Positions 9,547 to 18,219 of a stretch of DNA of 64,000 nt are shown piece after piece. Position 1 is the first letter of the stretch. Every line of letters starts with the position of its first letter. Position numbers and translations under genes: made by a program. Source of the DNA: Stanieria sp. NIES-3757 (GTDB taxonomy: Bacteria; Cyanobacteriota; Cyanobacteriia; Cyanobacteriales; Xenococcaceae); contig AP017375.1 of assembly GCA_002355455.1 (NCBI GenBank), positions 558,001 through 622,000 of the forward strand. Direction: 5' to 3'. The notes beneath the pieces are model-generated. The model was not told where the DNA came from. It made no database searches and worked only from the letters and a program-made list of their open reading frames with translations.

Positions 9547-9609
9547 CGTGAATGTATCATTTTAGACTTCTCAGACAACCTGTTACTAACCTGAAAAAAG
9601 CTAGAGAAT

Positions 9610-10503
9610 TTATTTAGCTAATTTAGTAGTTATAGAGTAACGAAATTTACGATTAATAAATGGTAATAATCCTAAACCTAGTAAACTCAACCAACTAGAA
9701 GATTCAGGAACAGGCGTTACTTTACTCAAGCTACTGCTAACAAAAACTAGACGAGTTTCTTGATTAAAAGAGCGAGAATAATTCCCTGCAAAGAAAGTAG
9801 AGATTGTTTCTGTATTGCCACCAAAGTTATTATTACTATTTGTATTAAGAGTAATATAATCACTCGCTTCATTGGTAATTAAAGCATCTTTTGCTTTAGA
9901 GTCGGTGTTTAATATCCCTGCTAAACTAAAAGAATCTAGTAAAGTTAGATTGCTAGTATTAGTATCTAATTCATAAACTTGAAAAGCTACTTCACCAATA
10001 GTTTGAAATTGTCTTGGTAATACTTGATCTATTTGAGATTCTAAATCTAAAAAACCAGAAAAATCAAAAGAAAAAGTTTCGTTAGTGCCAATTAGAGAAC
10101 TACCAACAAAAAAGCTACCCTGTACTTCAGTTCGTCCTTCAGCAACGCCAGAAAAATTTGAACCTGTTGCTTCAATTTTAGCTCCAGAATAATTACAAGC
10201 AGCAGGAGTTGGGACTAAGCTATTGGGAATACATTGTAATAAAAAATCGGGTGGAATAAAAAAAATAGAATTAGCAAAAGCTTCCGCCTCAATCGAAGAA
10301 TTAACTCCAGCGATTGTAAAAGTATTCGTATTAGCATTAGTTGCAACTTCTGTAGGAGTTGTAGAAAAACCAAAACTATTAAGAAAACTTTCTGAACTAA
10401 AAGTTACGGCGTAACTAGGTAAAACATTAACTGTACAACTACCGATCGCAGCAGAAGTAAAACATAACAAAACCTGTCTTGTTGTTGAGTAATTCAAGAC
10501 CAT
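9610..10503 (-). CDS. Exported protein with a PEP-CTERM-like C-terminal sorting signal
   Basis: The protein has a signal peptide (about residues 1-32, VLLCFTSAAIGSCTVNVLPSYA) and a low-complexity Ser/Asn/Thr-rich body without recognised enzyme motifs. The C-terminal tripartite tail has a VPES motif, the hydrophobic run WLSLLGLGLLPFI and a basic end NRKFR. This is the PEP-CTERM layout, although the usual PEP is PES here. Such tails are processed by exosortase systems that accompany exopolysaccharide production. I place the start at the ATG at 10503 (297 residues), because AAGGAA sits seven bases upstream and the signal peptide then begins directly; the longer frame starts 13 codons earlier. 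Function unknown. Confidence 0.75.
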   Translation of the reverse strand: MVLNYSTTRQVLLCFTSAAIGSCTVNVLPSYAVTFSSESFLNSFGFSTTPTEVATNANTNTFTIAGVNSSIEAEAFANSIFFIPPDFLLQCIPNSLVPTPAACNYSGAKIEATGSNFSGVAEGRTEVQGSFFVGSSLIGTNETFSFDFSGFLDLESQIDQVLPRQFQTIGEVAFQVYELDTNTSNLTLLDSFSLAGILNTDSKAKDALITNEASDYITLNTNSNNNFGGNTETISTFFAGNYSRSFNQETRLVFVSSSLSKVTPVPESSSWLSLLGLGLLPFINRKFRYSITTKLAK

Positions 10504-10675
10504 AATAATATTCCTTATATTTACTAATTTATGGTTTTGCAACCAGGAATTTATCGGTCTATTATGCTTTATTTATTTAAAGTTCTCTTAAAGTTCCAGT
10601 GAAAATAACTAGTTATAGTTTAAAGATTGTATGATTTTTAGTCTCGATTGATTTCAATTCTTAAATATGATAATT

Positions 10676-11749
10676 TTAGGATTCTTGAAGATTAATTTTC
10701 TCAATTTCCGCTAAATTCAGTTCAAATTTATGAGCGATCGCGTCAATAATTTCTTGTTCTGCTGGTGTAATTGTGCCATCTAATTGAGCTAGAGCTTGAC
10801 ACCGATTGAGGAGTAATGGTGCAAAATCTGGTTCAAGTTGATCTAACAAAGAATCTAAAGGTGCAGGATTTTTGAGATCGGCAGCTATAGTTTCTACTGA
10901 AGAAGGTAATAATTTTGTGATAGTTGGTAGAATTTGTGACCAATCTTGATTTGGATAACTGGCTTGAACCATGTGAACTAAAATTAGATCCATAATTTTG
11001 GCTTGAGCCAAAGCAATTTGCCAATCTTCGTTTACTTGAGTTTGTAATGTTTCCGCGGGAACTTCAATCGCTTGAGATTTGCCTTCATAGAAACGACAAG
11101 TTGTTTGTCCCAAAACATACAGTATGGCTGCATCAGTAGAAGCTCCCATTACGGGACCAATACCTGGAAGAATTTCGACAAAACTCAATCCTGTTTTCAA
11201 AAAGTTACTACCTAACGATAAGCCAAAGAGTGCTAATACCTCTCCTCTTCTGGCTGGATCGTCTAAATCTAAACCATAAGCTGCTGCGATTTCATACACC
11301 ATTTCCGCTTGTAATTTAGCTGTGGCAATTAATTCTATGCCTAATAAAGCTGCTGCAATAGGTGGAATAATATTGGTAAAAAATCCCAAACGACCAGCTT
11401 GCCAACTTTTGGCAACAATTAAATGATGAGCAATTTGATTATTGGTTTCTAGAGGATGTTTAGTTTGAAGTTGTTCGATTTTGCTTCTAATTTTAGCCGT
11501 ATCTACTTCTCCTAAAAGAGTTAGTAGCCAATTCAGTCCAAAAATTTTATCAATCAATCTTAAAAGTGGGTTTTGTGCGATCGCTCTTAAAGTAATTCCA
11601 GTTTGAGCGGTAGTTCTTTCTAATAGTTTTTGTATTTCACTTGTGGTTAATGCGATCGCTCCATTAGCTATATTAATAATTGTTTTACTTGTTTCAGTGG
11701 CAATTTTAAATAGAATATCTAGAGGTTGCTCGGTATTTTGATTAGACAT
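10676..11749 (-). CDS. DUF697/EcsC-like membrane-associated protein with a C-terminal TerB-like region
   Basis: Residues 1-70 are an amphipathic helical region. The core contains small hydrophobic segments (FFTNIIPPIAAALLGIELIATAKLQAEMVYEIAAAYG and GLSFVEILPGIGPVMGASTDAAILYVLG), a pattern shared by DUF697 and EcsC-like proteins. The last 45 residues (RCQALAQLDGTITPAEQEIIDAIA) resemble a TerB-type helical domain with an acidic loop. I chose the ATG at 11749 (AGAAG upstream); other in-frame starts are ATG 11812 and TTG 11845. Function is unknown; members of this group are often near stress or membrane-trafficking genes. A HIP1 site lies in the coding region near 10734. Confidence 0.6.
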   Translation of the reverse strand: MSNQNTEQPLDILFKIATETSKTIINIANGAIALTTSEIQKLLERTTAQTGITLRAIAQNPLLRLIDKIFGLNWLLTLLGEVDTAKIRSKIEQLQTKHPLETNNQIAHHLIVAKSWQAGRLGFFTNIIPPIAAALLGIELIATAKLQAEMVYEIAAAYGLDLDDPARRGEVLALFGLSLGSNFLKTGLSFVEILPGIGPVMGASTDAAILYVLGQTTCRFYEGKSQAIEVPAETLQTQVNEDWQIALAQAKIMDLILVHMVQASYPNQDWSQILPTITKLLPSSVETIAADLKNPAPLDSLLDQLEPDFAPLLLNRCQALAQLDGTITPAEQEIIDAIAHKFELNLAEIEKINLQES

Positions 11750-11952
11750 AAAATTGATTGCTTCTAATGAGTTATTGATAAAAAGCTTATTATCAATTGT
11801 TTTTTTATACATTAAAATAAAGTGATTTAATGAGCTAAACAACAAAAGGAAATAGGATCGATGTTATATAACATTACCTCCTATTTTCCTCAATAAAATT
11901 TAAAGTTTAGCTCTGTTTAATATTACAAAAACAACTGATTTAATTTGATAAT

Positions 11953-12294
11953 TTATTTAGTTGAGTTAGTGAAAAAATCTTTAGCTTGTTCAATCACACT
12001 AGTAGCATTAGTTTTTCCTGGCTCAACCATTTTTTGTTCATCAGCAGAACCTTGTACTTCGTTTAATCCTCCCTGGTTTGCCTCAATAGTTTCTTCGAGA
12101 TTGAGAGGCTTGCTACGAGCTATTTCATCTGTTTTGTTTTGAATTTTAGTTAGATTAGCTTCTCCTTCAGTAGGACTGCTAGTAACAGCCTGTGCAGGAA
12201 AAGCGTTAGCTACAAATAATAAACAGCAAATCATAGCTGTTAATAAAAAACGAACTGAATTATGAAAAACATTTTTAATTTTAATAAATAACAT
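11953..12294 (-). CDS. Small exported protein, resembling cyanobacterial 'low temperature-induced' proteins
   Basis: The protein has 113 residues. A signal peptide covers about residues 1-36 (FLLTAMICCLLFVANAF then PAQA, an AxA-type cleavage site). The mature part is hydrophilic with KIQNKTDEIARSKPLNLEETIEANQGGLNEVQGSAD and ends VIEQAKDFFTN. The NKTDE...GGLNEVQG...ADEQKM pattern reminds me of small cyanobacterial proteins annotated as low-temperature induced, but that is recognition by memory only. It is divergent from nblA across a 361-base spacer, so the two could share control signals. No enzymatic function is suggested. Confidence 0.6.
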   Translation of the reverse strand: MLFIKIKNVFHNSVRFLLTAMICCLLFVANAFPAQAVTSSPTEGEANLTKIQNKTDEIARSKPLNLEETIEANQGGLNEVQGSADEQKMVEPGKTNATSVIEQAKDFFTNSTK

Positions 12295-12655
12295 TTGAAC
12301 TTTTACCTCTTCGGTTTTTGATTACTACTTATAAATAACATTTGAAAAACAACCCAAACATCATTCTTAAGGAGTAAATCGGGATTGAAATTGATAAATT
12401 GCTGATTCGGTCTTACAAAATTAGCTTTTTTTTTATTTTGAGTATGTTTTTTGAGTGGGTAAATACAAGCACATCTATCTTTAGATAGAATTTGCCTATA
12501 TTGAAAGGGCTAAATTAATCTAAATAAAATCTTAAATATATTAAGTTTTTTTACAATAACGATCAAAAGGATAACACTTTTGGTAGAGGTCGATAAATTT
12601 TTTGGACTATAAGCTAATAAATAAATCGAGTTAAATATCAAAAAGGGAATCGAAC
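12295..12655. other. Divergent promoter region between the small exported protein and nblA
   Basis: The spacer is AT-rich and non-coding. It ends with AAAGGGA at 12642-12648, a good ribosome-binding site eight bases before the nblA ATG. I searched by eye for a GTA-N8-TAC NtcA box, expected if nblA is nitrogen controlled, and found none that was convincing. A GTAAATAC at about 12461 has too short a gap. Confidence 0.45.
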
Positions 12656-12856
12656 ATGGACGCTAATCCTGCTGGAATCAATTTCAACAATTTAAATTTG
12701 ACCTTAGAACAAAAATTACAGATGAGATTATTTCAAGATTCAGCCGAAAACATGAATCGTGAACAAGCTCTTTCTCTACTGTTAGAAGCTTCTCGATTAT
12801 TAATGATTAAAGATAATATTATTAGAGATTTAATTAAACAAAACTTATCTTTTTAA
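12656..12856 (+). CDS. nblA: Phycobilisome degradation protein NblA
   Basis: NblA is a small helical protein that binds phycobiliproteins and directs the phycobilisome to Clp proteolysis during nutrient stress. The 66-residue product has the family core LTLEQKLQMRLFQDSAENMNREQALSLLLEASRLLMIKDNIIRDLIK. This comprises the first amphipathic helix, the NREQA turn and the second helix ending in the conserved hydrophobic residues. Length is typical (about 60 residues). The ribosome-binding site AAAGGGA is well placed. Presence of nblA implies the organism makes phycobilisomes. A PAP2 phosphatase gene follows by 58 bases on the same strand but is probably unrelated. Confidence 0.96.
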   Translation: MDANPAGINFNNLNLTLEQKLQMRLFQDSAENMNREQALSLLLEASRLLMIKDNIIRDLIKQNLSF

Positions 12857-12914
12857 TTGGCAAAACTATTAATATAGTTAATTAGCTCTAATATTATTTA
12901 CTGACAGATTATTA

Positions 12915-13634
12915 ATGAAGCAAATTCTTGTCAAAATAATCGGAATCTGGCAACAAAAAATCAACCCTAAACTAATACCTTTACTCTCAATCTTTTGGTT
13001 AATTGGATTTTTAATTTCCGCTTTAGCACTGTGGGGATTTTTGGAACTTGCTGATGAAGTACTAGAAAAAGAAACAGCGATACTCGACCTTGCGGTTCTA
13101 AAAATCCTAATCTCATCTCGCAGTTATGTATTAAACAACTTAGCTATGGGGGTAACCTATCTAGGTTCACCAATGGTCTTATCAGTGTTTAGTTTCGCGA
13201 TCGCTATATTCTTATGGTGGCGACAAAAACAAATTCAAGCAACTTTTTTAGCTATTGTAACTAGTGGAGGAATCAGCTTAAATTATTTATTAAAAAATTT
13301 CTTTTCTCGCGCTCGTCCGACTATAGAAAACAATTTAGTCACAGTTGATTTTTACAGTTTTCCTAGTGGACACGCCATGATTTCTCTAATTATTTATGGT
13401 TTTTTGTGTTATTTATTAATTTCTAATTATCGAAAGTATTCATTATTATTTATTAGTTTAACCACAATTTTAATTAGTTTAATTGGGTTGACCCGTCTCT
13501 ATTTAGGAGTTCACTGGTTAACCGATGTAATTGGTGGCTATGTAGCAGGAACAGTATGGTTATTTTTGTGTATCTCTAGTCTTGAAGCAGCTAAAACTTA
13601 TCGTTTAAACAAGATATATATAGAACCAAAATAA
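12915..13634 (+). CDS. PAP2-family membrane phosphatase
   Basis: This is an integral membrane acid phosphatase of the PAP2 superfamily, acting on lipid phosphates such as phosphatidic acid or undecaprenyl pyrophosphate. The three-part active site is complete: KNFFSRARP (from about residue 127), FPSGH (about 148) and TRLYLGVHWLTDV (histidine near 199). About six transmembrane segments are visible, and a long extracytoplasmic loop after the first one contains LADEVLEKETAILDLAVL. Length (239) is normal. The substrate cannot be told; UppP-like recycling is possible given the glycan genes in the window, but the wider family is diverse. Confidence 0.85.
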   Translation: MKQILVKIIGIWQQKINPKLIPLLSIFWLIGFLISALALWGFLELADEVLEKETAILDLAVLKILISSRSYVLNNLAMGVTYLGSPMVLSVFSFAIAIFLWWRQKQIQATFLAIVTSGGISLNYLLKNFFSRARPTIENNLVTVDFYSFPSGHAMISLIIYGFLCYLLISNYRKYSLLFISLTTILISLIGLTRLYLGVHWLTDVIGGYVAGTVWLFLCISSLEAAKTYRLNKIYIEPK

Positions 13635-14002
13635 AAACATAATAATCTCATCTCTATCTAAAGCAAGAAACTTAACAATTAAATCTCTATCTGACCATAG
13701 ATGAAAATTTATAAATTTTAGATTTTAATAAATTTAAATACTTAAAAAAGTCGTTAAAAACTATTTGTTAATCTTTATTTTTTAATCTTTTATTCTTTTC
13801 CTTTCTCCTTATCTCTTGTTTAACTTTACCTCTACATCTGAGCCTACAAGATCGTAGAGGTTTTTTACGTAATAATCAATTGAGTTACTAGTTTAATCGT
13901 ACTAAAGATTTATTTCTTAAGAACGATGTCAATAATTTAAATAATTATTAAACTTCTGTTTAAGTTACAAAATTATTTATTTTAATAAACAACTCTACGA
14001 TC
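13635..14002. other. Spacer between the PAP2 gene and the GT4 glycosyltransferase, with a terminator
   Basis: The region is AT-rich with a pyrimidine-rich run (13780-13830). It has no supported coding frame. It holds the terminator listed at 13828-13867, about 195 bases beyond the PAP2 stop, which leaves room for a short untranslated RNA between them. The upstream region of the following glycosyltransferase contains no clear ribosome-binding site apart from weak A-rich sequence. Confidence 0.5.
13828..13867 (+). terminator. Rho-independent-type terminator
   Basis: ACCTCTAC (13828-13835) pairs with GTAGAGGT (13854-13861), and the stem is followed directly by TTTTTTAC. The loop is 18 bases. 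The strand and U tract fit transcripts coming from the PAP2 side or from an unannotated small RNA between 13640 and 13830. Confidence 0.7.
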
Positions 14003-15271
14003 ATGTTATCCAAAACCAGAGGCACAATAGCTCTTATTTCAGTTCATGGAGATCCTGCAATTGATATTGGTAAGGAAGAAGCAGGCGGACAAAACGTTTA
14101 TGTTAGAGAAGTAGGGGAAGCATTAGCTCGTCAAGGTTGGCACGTAGATATGTTTACCCGCCGTAGTGATGCACAACAAGCTACTATTGTTGAACATATA
14201 CCCAACTGCCGTACTATTCGTTTAACTGCTGGACCAACAGAATTTGTTCCTCGTCAAGAACTATTTGAATATTTACCAGAATTTGTAGAAGCTTTTTTCC
14301 GTTTCCAACATCAAACTCGGACTATTTATCCTCTCATTCATACTAACTACTGGCTTTCTGCTTGGGTAGGGATGGAAATTAAAAAACGTCAGTTGGTTAA
14401 ACAAATTCACACTTACCATTCTTTAGGAGCAGTAAAATACAAATCTATTAATACCATCCCTTTAATCGCTAGTACTCGTCTTAATGTCGAAAAAGAATGT
14501 TTAGAAACTGCCGACATGATAGTTGCAACATCTCCTCAAGAAAAGCAGCACATGCGCTCGCTTGTTTCCGAACAAGGTAATATCAATATTATTCCTTGCG
14601 GTACTGATATTAAACGTTTTGGTAGTATTAGTTCAGGAGAAGGTAGAGCTAAACTAGGTATCGATCCTCAGAGTAAAGTTATTCTCTATGTCGGACGTTT
14701 CGATCACCGCAAGGGAATTGAAACTTTAGTTAGAGCAGTTGGTCGTCATGAAGTTAGAGAACATCAAAATCTTAAACTAATTATTGTCGGTGGTAGTACC
14801 CCAGGACAATCAGATGGTAGAGAAAGAGAACGCATTGAAGGTATTGTTAAAGAATTAGGAATAGAAGAGATTACCCTATTTGCTGGTCGAGTCGAACACA
14901 CAGAATTATGCGATTATTATGCTGCTGCTGATGTCTGCGTTGTACCTAGCCATTATGAACCATTTGGGTTAGTTGCGATCGAAGCTATGGCATCTGGCAC
15001 TCCTGTAATTGCTTCTGATGTAGGTGGTTTGAAATTTACCGTACTCGATGAAGTAACTGGTTTACTTGCTCCTCCTCAAGATGAAGCAGCCTTTGCTAGA
15101 GCGATCGATGTTATTTTATCTGACAAACAATGGCGTAATCAACTTGGTAAAAACGCTAGACAAAGAGTAGAGTCGAAGTTTAGTTGGGATGGAGTTGCTC
15201 GTCAATTAGATAATTTATACTTGTCTCAGTTGACTCGATTACACCAAGAATTTTTAACACCAGCAGTGTAA
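14003..15271 (+). CDS. GT4-family glycosyltransferase (GT-B fold, sucrose-phosphate-synthase/MshA-like)
   Basis: The N-terminal half has the acceptor-domain signature ISVHGDP...EEAGGQNVYVREVGEALARQGWHVDMFTRR, typical of the sucrose-phosphate-synthase-like and MshA-like branch of GT4. The C-terminal half has the nucleotide-sugar site: VGRFDHRKGIETLV, then the E-x7-E motif EPFGLVAIE near residue 325, then GTPVIASDVGGL. Length (422) fits. The enzyme transfers a sugar from a nucleotide donor with retention of configuration; the actual donor and acceptor cannot be assigned. It stands alone, with no sucrose-phosphate phosphatase or other GT next to it. Confidence 0.87.
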   Translation: MLSKTRGTIALISVHGDPAIDIGKEEAGGQNVYVREVGEALARQGWHVDMFTRRSDAQQATIVEHIPNCRTIRLTAGPTEFVPRQELFEYLPEFVEAFFRFQHQTRTIYPLIHTNYWLSAWVGMEIKKRQLVKQIHTYHSLGAVKYKSINTIPLIASTRLNVEKECLETADMIVATSPQEKQHMRSLVSEQGNINIIPCGTDIKRFGSISSGEGRAKLGIDPQSKVILYVGRFDHRKGIETLVRAVGRHEVREHQNLKLIIVGGSTPGQSDGRERERIEGIVKELGIEEITLFAGRVEHTELCDYYAAADVCVVPSHYEPFGLVAIEAMASGTPVIASDVGGLKFTVLDEVTGLLAPPQDEAAFARAIDVILSDKQWRNQLGKNARQRVESKFSWDGVARQLDNLYLSQLTRLHQEFLTPAV

Positions 15272-15463
15272 TTTTGCTCCCCTATTCTTCGTTTAATGAA
15301 GAAAGTAGACTTGCCATAGTTTAGATCTTGTTTATCTTGATAGAGTTAACTAATTTAAAGAGTGCCAACAAGTTTACTTTCTTTAATTCTTGGTTTTTTT
15401 GATTCTATATTGTTTTTCCCTACTCAAAATAATTATTAGCAAAATCAATTAGGAATTATTAAT

Positions 15464-15826
15464 ATGCAAGTATCAAATTTATTCCAAATTGTTAGTACCA
15501 GTGTTTTAACTTTAAGTTTATTACTTTTTCCAACTCAATCAACTTTGAGCCAAACTAATCAACATCTTAATAATGCTAGAGATAATTTGCAACAAGCAGG
15601 AGAATCTTTAGAAAAAAGTGTAGATAATGTTGGTGATGCTATACAAGAAGGTTATCAGCAAACTGAAACAGAAGTAAGCCAAACTGCTGATGCGATCACA
15701 GATAGAGCTAATTGGGGTTGGTTAGGTTTACTTGGTTTATTAGGCTTATTTGGTTTAGCTGGTAAAAATAGAAAACAAATAATAGAACATCGTTATCCTG
15801 ACAGAACAAATATTTATCCTCGCTAA
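15464..15826 (+). CDS. Small exported protein with a WGxxGxxG C-terminal signal
   Basis: This 120-residue protein has a signal peptide at about 1-30 (LFQIVSTSVLTLSLLLFPTQSTLS). A helical region with the repeating pattern DNLQQAGESLEKSVDNVGDAIQEG follows. The C-terminal segment has W84-G85 and G88 and G91 (the WGxxGxxG motif), a glycine/leucine-rich hydrophobic stretch, and the basic KNRKQ. This motif marks a family of cyanobacterial and other bacterial exported proteins with a presumed sorting tail. Function is unknown. It follows the GT4 gene by 192 bases. The start is the only good ATG before the signal peptide. Confidence 0.7.
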   Translation: MQVSNLFQIVSTSVLTLSLLLFPTQSTLSQTNQHLNNARDNLQQAGESLEKSVDNVGDAIQEGYQQTETEVSQTADAITDRANWGWLGLLGLLGLFGLAGKNRKQIIEHRYPDRTNIYPR

Positions 15827-16042
15827 TAATTCTCGCGGGTTTCAAATGAATATAATATAAATCCAAAATTTATTAACTGTTAGTCCAACTCAGAATTCTA
15901 TAAACCGCTGTAACTATTTAAGAAAATCAAGTTTAAAGGAAGTGATTTTTACTCCTATTTATATTTATATTTGATTAACGATAATTCAGTTGAATATGCT
16001 CAAAAAACTCAATTTGTAATTTGAATTTGTTTACTTACAGTT

Positions 16043-16095
16043 ATTTTCAGGTCAAAGAATACAGTCAATTAGTTATGTTCTTCTGACCTAAAAAT
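16043..16095. repeat. Imperfect inverted repeat (hairpin)
   Basis: ATTTTCAGGTCA at 16043-16054 pairs with TGACCTAAAAAT at 16084-16095 with one mismatch. The inner AAGAA (16055-16059) and TTCTT (16078-16082) extend the stem past a one-base bulge. There is no U tract, so a terminator is unlikely; an RNA stem or small mobile remnant are possibilities. Confidence 0.4.
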
Positions 16096-16102
16096 AATTA
16101 AT

Positions 16103-16246
16103 ATGGTCTACCTAATTGAAAACTGCGGTAATTGTTGTTACGAATTAAATATTACTCTAGTTAATTTGTTCAAACAGAGTTGTAAATTGGGTAATACTAA
16201 AAAAATTAGCGAGCTAATCCAAAGATTTGTAAAAAAAAATAAGTGA
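16103..16246 (+). CDS. Possible short cysteine-containing peptide, 47 codons (speculative)
   Basis: An ATG at 16103 opens a 47-residue frame ending in TGA at 16244-16246. The peptide starts MVYLIENCGNCCYELN and ends with a lysine-rich LIQRFVKKNK. It has four cysteines, three clustered as CxxCC. No ribosome-binding site precedes the ATG, and a frame of this length can occur by chance in such a long spacer. It is listed only because no other content explains the spacer. Confidence 0.2.
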   Translation: MVYLIENCGNCCYELNITLVNLFKQSCKLGNTKKISELIQRFVKKNK

Positions 16247-16765
16247 TTTTCAAAAAGTGAATCAGATCAATGTAAAATAGATAATTTTAATAATCAATTC
16301 AAGTAAGTTATTTGTAAATAAAATATTTAAATATCTATCTTAGGATAGTTTTTTTTTAAGTTTTTATGTATTATTATATGGTTTATACAATAATCTAATC
16401 GATGTTTTCGATTTACTAGATACATCTTTAACTTTATAACTGGTTTTGAATAAGTGATTAAATTCACTCTATGTTAATAAGTTGAAGGATATTTAGAGCA
16501 AACGATAATTAGCTAAATAAGGTTGACTATGGTTTTAAATCATAATTATTTAAATTATTGAAGTAAAACTATACTCAATAATTAAACTCAAATTAAATAT
16601 AGATAGTTGGTAGTTTTCTGTATTAATCTCAATTATGATATGGATACAAAACTTGTTGATTAATAATATTTCAACTACTATCAAATATTTTAATTAATTT
16701 AGCTAATTTCTGAAGCTTATTACTCGAATAATTAACAGTATCTCGTTAGTTAAAGGAATGAAATT

Positions 16766-17143
16766 ATGGTTCAACGTGGCTCTAAAGTAAGAGTTTTAAG
16801 AAAAGAATCTTATTGGTATCAAGATCTTGGTACAGTTGCTTCTGTAGATAAAAGTGGTATTCGTTATCCAGTGATTGTTAGATTTGACAAAGTTGCTTAC
16901 CACGGAATCAATACTAACAATTTTGCCGAACACGAATTAGAAGAAGTTGGAAAACCCACAGGTAAGCAAAAAGCTGCACCTACTACTTCAGGAGGAAAAC
17001 AAACACCTTTAGAAGGTATATCTCGTCAAACTGGAACAGATGCGAGAACTTCACCCGCAAGAGATACTGCTGCACCAGAAGCACCAGGAGATAAAAATAT
17101 TGAGACTCCTGGAGATCCTAATCAAGGTACAGAAAGTCGTTAA
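16766..17143 (+). CDS. psaE: Photosystem I subunit IV (PsaE) with a long C-terminal tail
   Basis: PsaE is a peripheral stromal subunit of photosystem I that supports ferredoxin docking and cyclic electron flow. The SH3-like core covers residues 1-66: [31 protein letters not shown], then [28 protein letters not shown]. Usual cyanobacterial PsaE ends near residue 70-75. Here it continues for over 50 residues of Pro, Thr, Gly, Ala and charged residues ([12 protein letters not shown]...) that look disordered. The frame is continuous with no internal start, so the tail is part of the protein. GGAA precedes the ATG by about seven bases. A terminator follows at 17197. Confidence 0.93.
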   Translation: MVQRGSKVRVLRKESYWYQDLGTVASVDKSGIRYPVIVRFDKVAYHGINTNNFAEHELEEVGKPTGKQKAAPTTSGGKQTPLEGISRQTGTDARTSPARDTAAPEAPGDKNIETPGDPNQGTESR

Positions 17144-17196
17144 TCAGACTTTACTTTAAATTATTCCGCGTTTTAATTGCTTATAGTTTTAGATTG

Positions 17197-17240
17197 GTAG
17201 TCAATTGTAGTTCAGTGAGTAATTGACTACTAGTTTTTTG
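17197..17240 (+). terminator. Rho-independent-type terminator of psaE
   Basis: GTAGTCAATT (17197-17206) and AATTGACTAC (17221-17230) form a perfect 10-base stem with a 14-base loop, followed by TAGTTTTTTGTTT. It sits 54 bases after the psaE stop and separates it from the converging gene. Confidence 0.8.
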
Positions 17241-17259
17241 TTTAAAATTATTTTATTTT

Positions 17260-18219
17260 TTAAGATATTTTAGGTTCTTGTTTCGGTAGCTTTGCTTGAG
17301 AAAATTGAGGAATTAGACTTTTAATTGCAATGCCTAAAACTGCCCGACAATGGTTAATAATTAAGTTCCAAAAATAGCCGTATTGAGGAAAATGCCTTAG
17401 CAGTAAAATTTCTGCTAATACATAAAAGCGGTTTTTTCTGGAATATTCAGGAGGGTTATCTTCAATTCTGATCTGTTCTGGCATCGGCAATAAATGACCA
17501 ATGATTTTGCCAGATTGATAAAATTTGGCTTGAATAAATAGTCCTAATAAACGATCTAGACACCAAAAAGGAATATATTTAAAAGGACCAAACAAAATCA
17601 TCAAGCTACTCAAGTCTATAATGGCTGCTTGTACCATTTCATTTTTCCAGACTTTCTTATCAAAATTTTCGGTATGAACTCCGTGATGATCCTTTCTTTG
17701 ACGAAAGAAACAAAGTAGATCGAGTTTGTTTTCTAAAGGAACAATCGGTATTTCTAATAAATGATTATTAAGATCGTAACTAATATCTTTATTGTTAATT
17801 TTATTCCAGGGTTGCAGTTGTTCAAAACTATTAATATTAAGCCAAGGTGCATCAAGATGATGTTTTTCTCCAAATTGGAAATTTTTCCTTGCTAGTCTCA
17901 TCACCCAACTATCGGGAAATTTTTGAAAGTAATTTTTGGTAATTTCTGCTATATCTGGATTGAGATATTCATCACAATTAATTGTAAGAAGATAAATTCC
18001 TGTAGCATTAAAAAAACCTGTTAATCTTTGAATTATTTCACCACGAAAAGAACTATTAATTTGTTGAACTCTGCGATCGCTAATCTCCAATTTAGTTATT
18101 CCAGGTGGATGAACTAAAATAAATTCTACTTCCCCTTTAACTTTTAATAATTCTTGTAGCCAATGTTGGGCAAAACCTTCTCTGGTAGGAATTACAATTG
18201 ATAAAATTGGCTTACTCAT
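17260..18219 (-). CDS. Glycosyltransferase-like protein (GT2-type N-terminus)
   Basis: The N-terminus ILSIVIPTREGFAQHW is the first strand of a GT-A nucleotide-sugar domain. EFILVHPPG and TGIYLLTINCDEYLNPDIAE follow; the CDEYL segment occupies the place of the DxD-type metal site (GIYLLTINCDEYL near residues 72-84). The C-terminal half, from about residue 200, has hydrophobic helices (IIDLSSLMILFGPFKYIPFWCLDRLLGLF) and a basic end. Length is 319. Donor and acceptor are unknown. The gene converges on psaE. Confidence 0.6.
   Translation of the reverse strand: MSKPILSIVIPTREGFAQHWLQELLKVKGEVEFILVHPPGITKLEISDRRVQQINSSFRGEIIQRLTGFFNATGIYLLTINCDEYLNPDIAEITKNYFQKFPDSWVMRLARKNFQFGEKHHLDAPWLNINSFEQLQPWNKINNKDISYDLNNHLLEIPIVPLENKLDLLCFFRQRKDHHGVHTENFDKKVWKNEMVQAAIIDLSSLMILFGPFKYIPFWCLDRLLGLFIQAKFYQSGKIIGHLLPMPEQIRIEDNPPEYSRKNRFYVLAEILLLRHFPQYGYFWNLIINHCRAVLGIAIKSLIPQFSQAKLPKQEPKIS

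Larger units (their letters stand above)
9232..9609. other. Spacer downstream of hisA, a mosaic of short repeats
   Basis: No coding frame of interest was seen. The first 100 bases are G/T-rich and featureless. From 9355 to 9550 the spacer is built of distinct palindromic blocks listed separately: a 70-base MITE-like inverted repeat, a GC-rich hairpin and a CCCCCAAATTTGGGGG palindrome. Fragments such as CTCCCTAACCCCCC at 9361-9374 also look like remnants of interspersed repeats. The block is more GC-rich than its surroundings. Confidence 0.6.
15827..16765. other. Long AT-rich spacer upstream of psaE
   Basis: This 939-base stretch carries no recognised gene. It contains an imperfect inverted repeat at 16043-16095 and directly after it an open frame of 47 codons (16103-16246), both listed separately. 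The last 250 bases before psaE should hold its promoter, which is probably light-responsive, but I could not identify box elements. The rest is AT-rich without strong structure. Confidence 0.4.

Noticed and set aside
12295-12655. NtcA box upstream of nblA
   Set aside because: Only GTA-N2-TAC was found near 12461; the spacing is wrong for the GTA-N8-TAC consensus.
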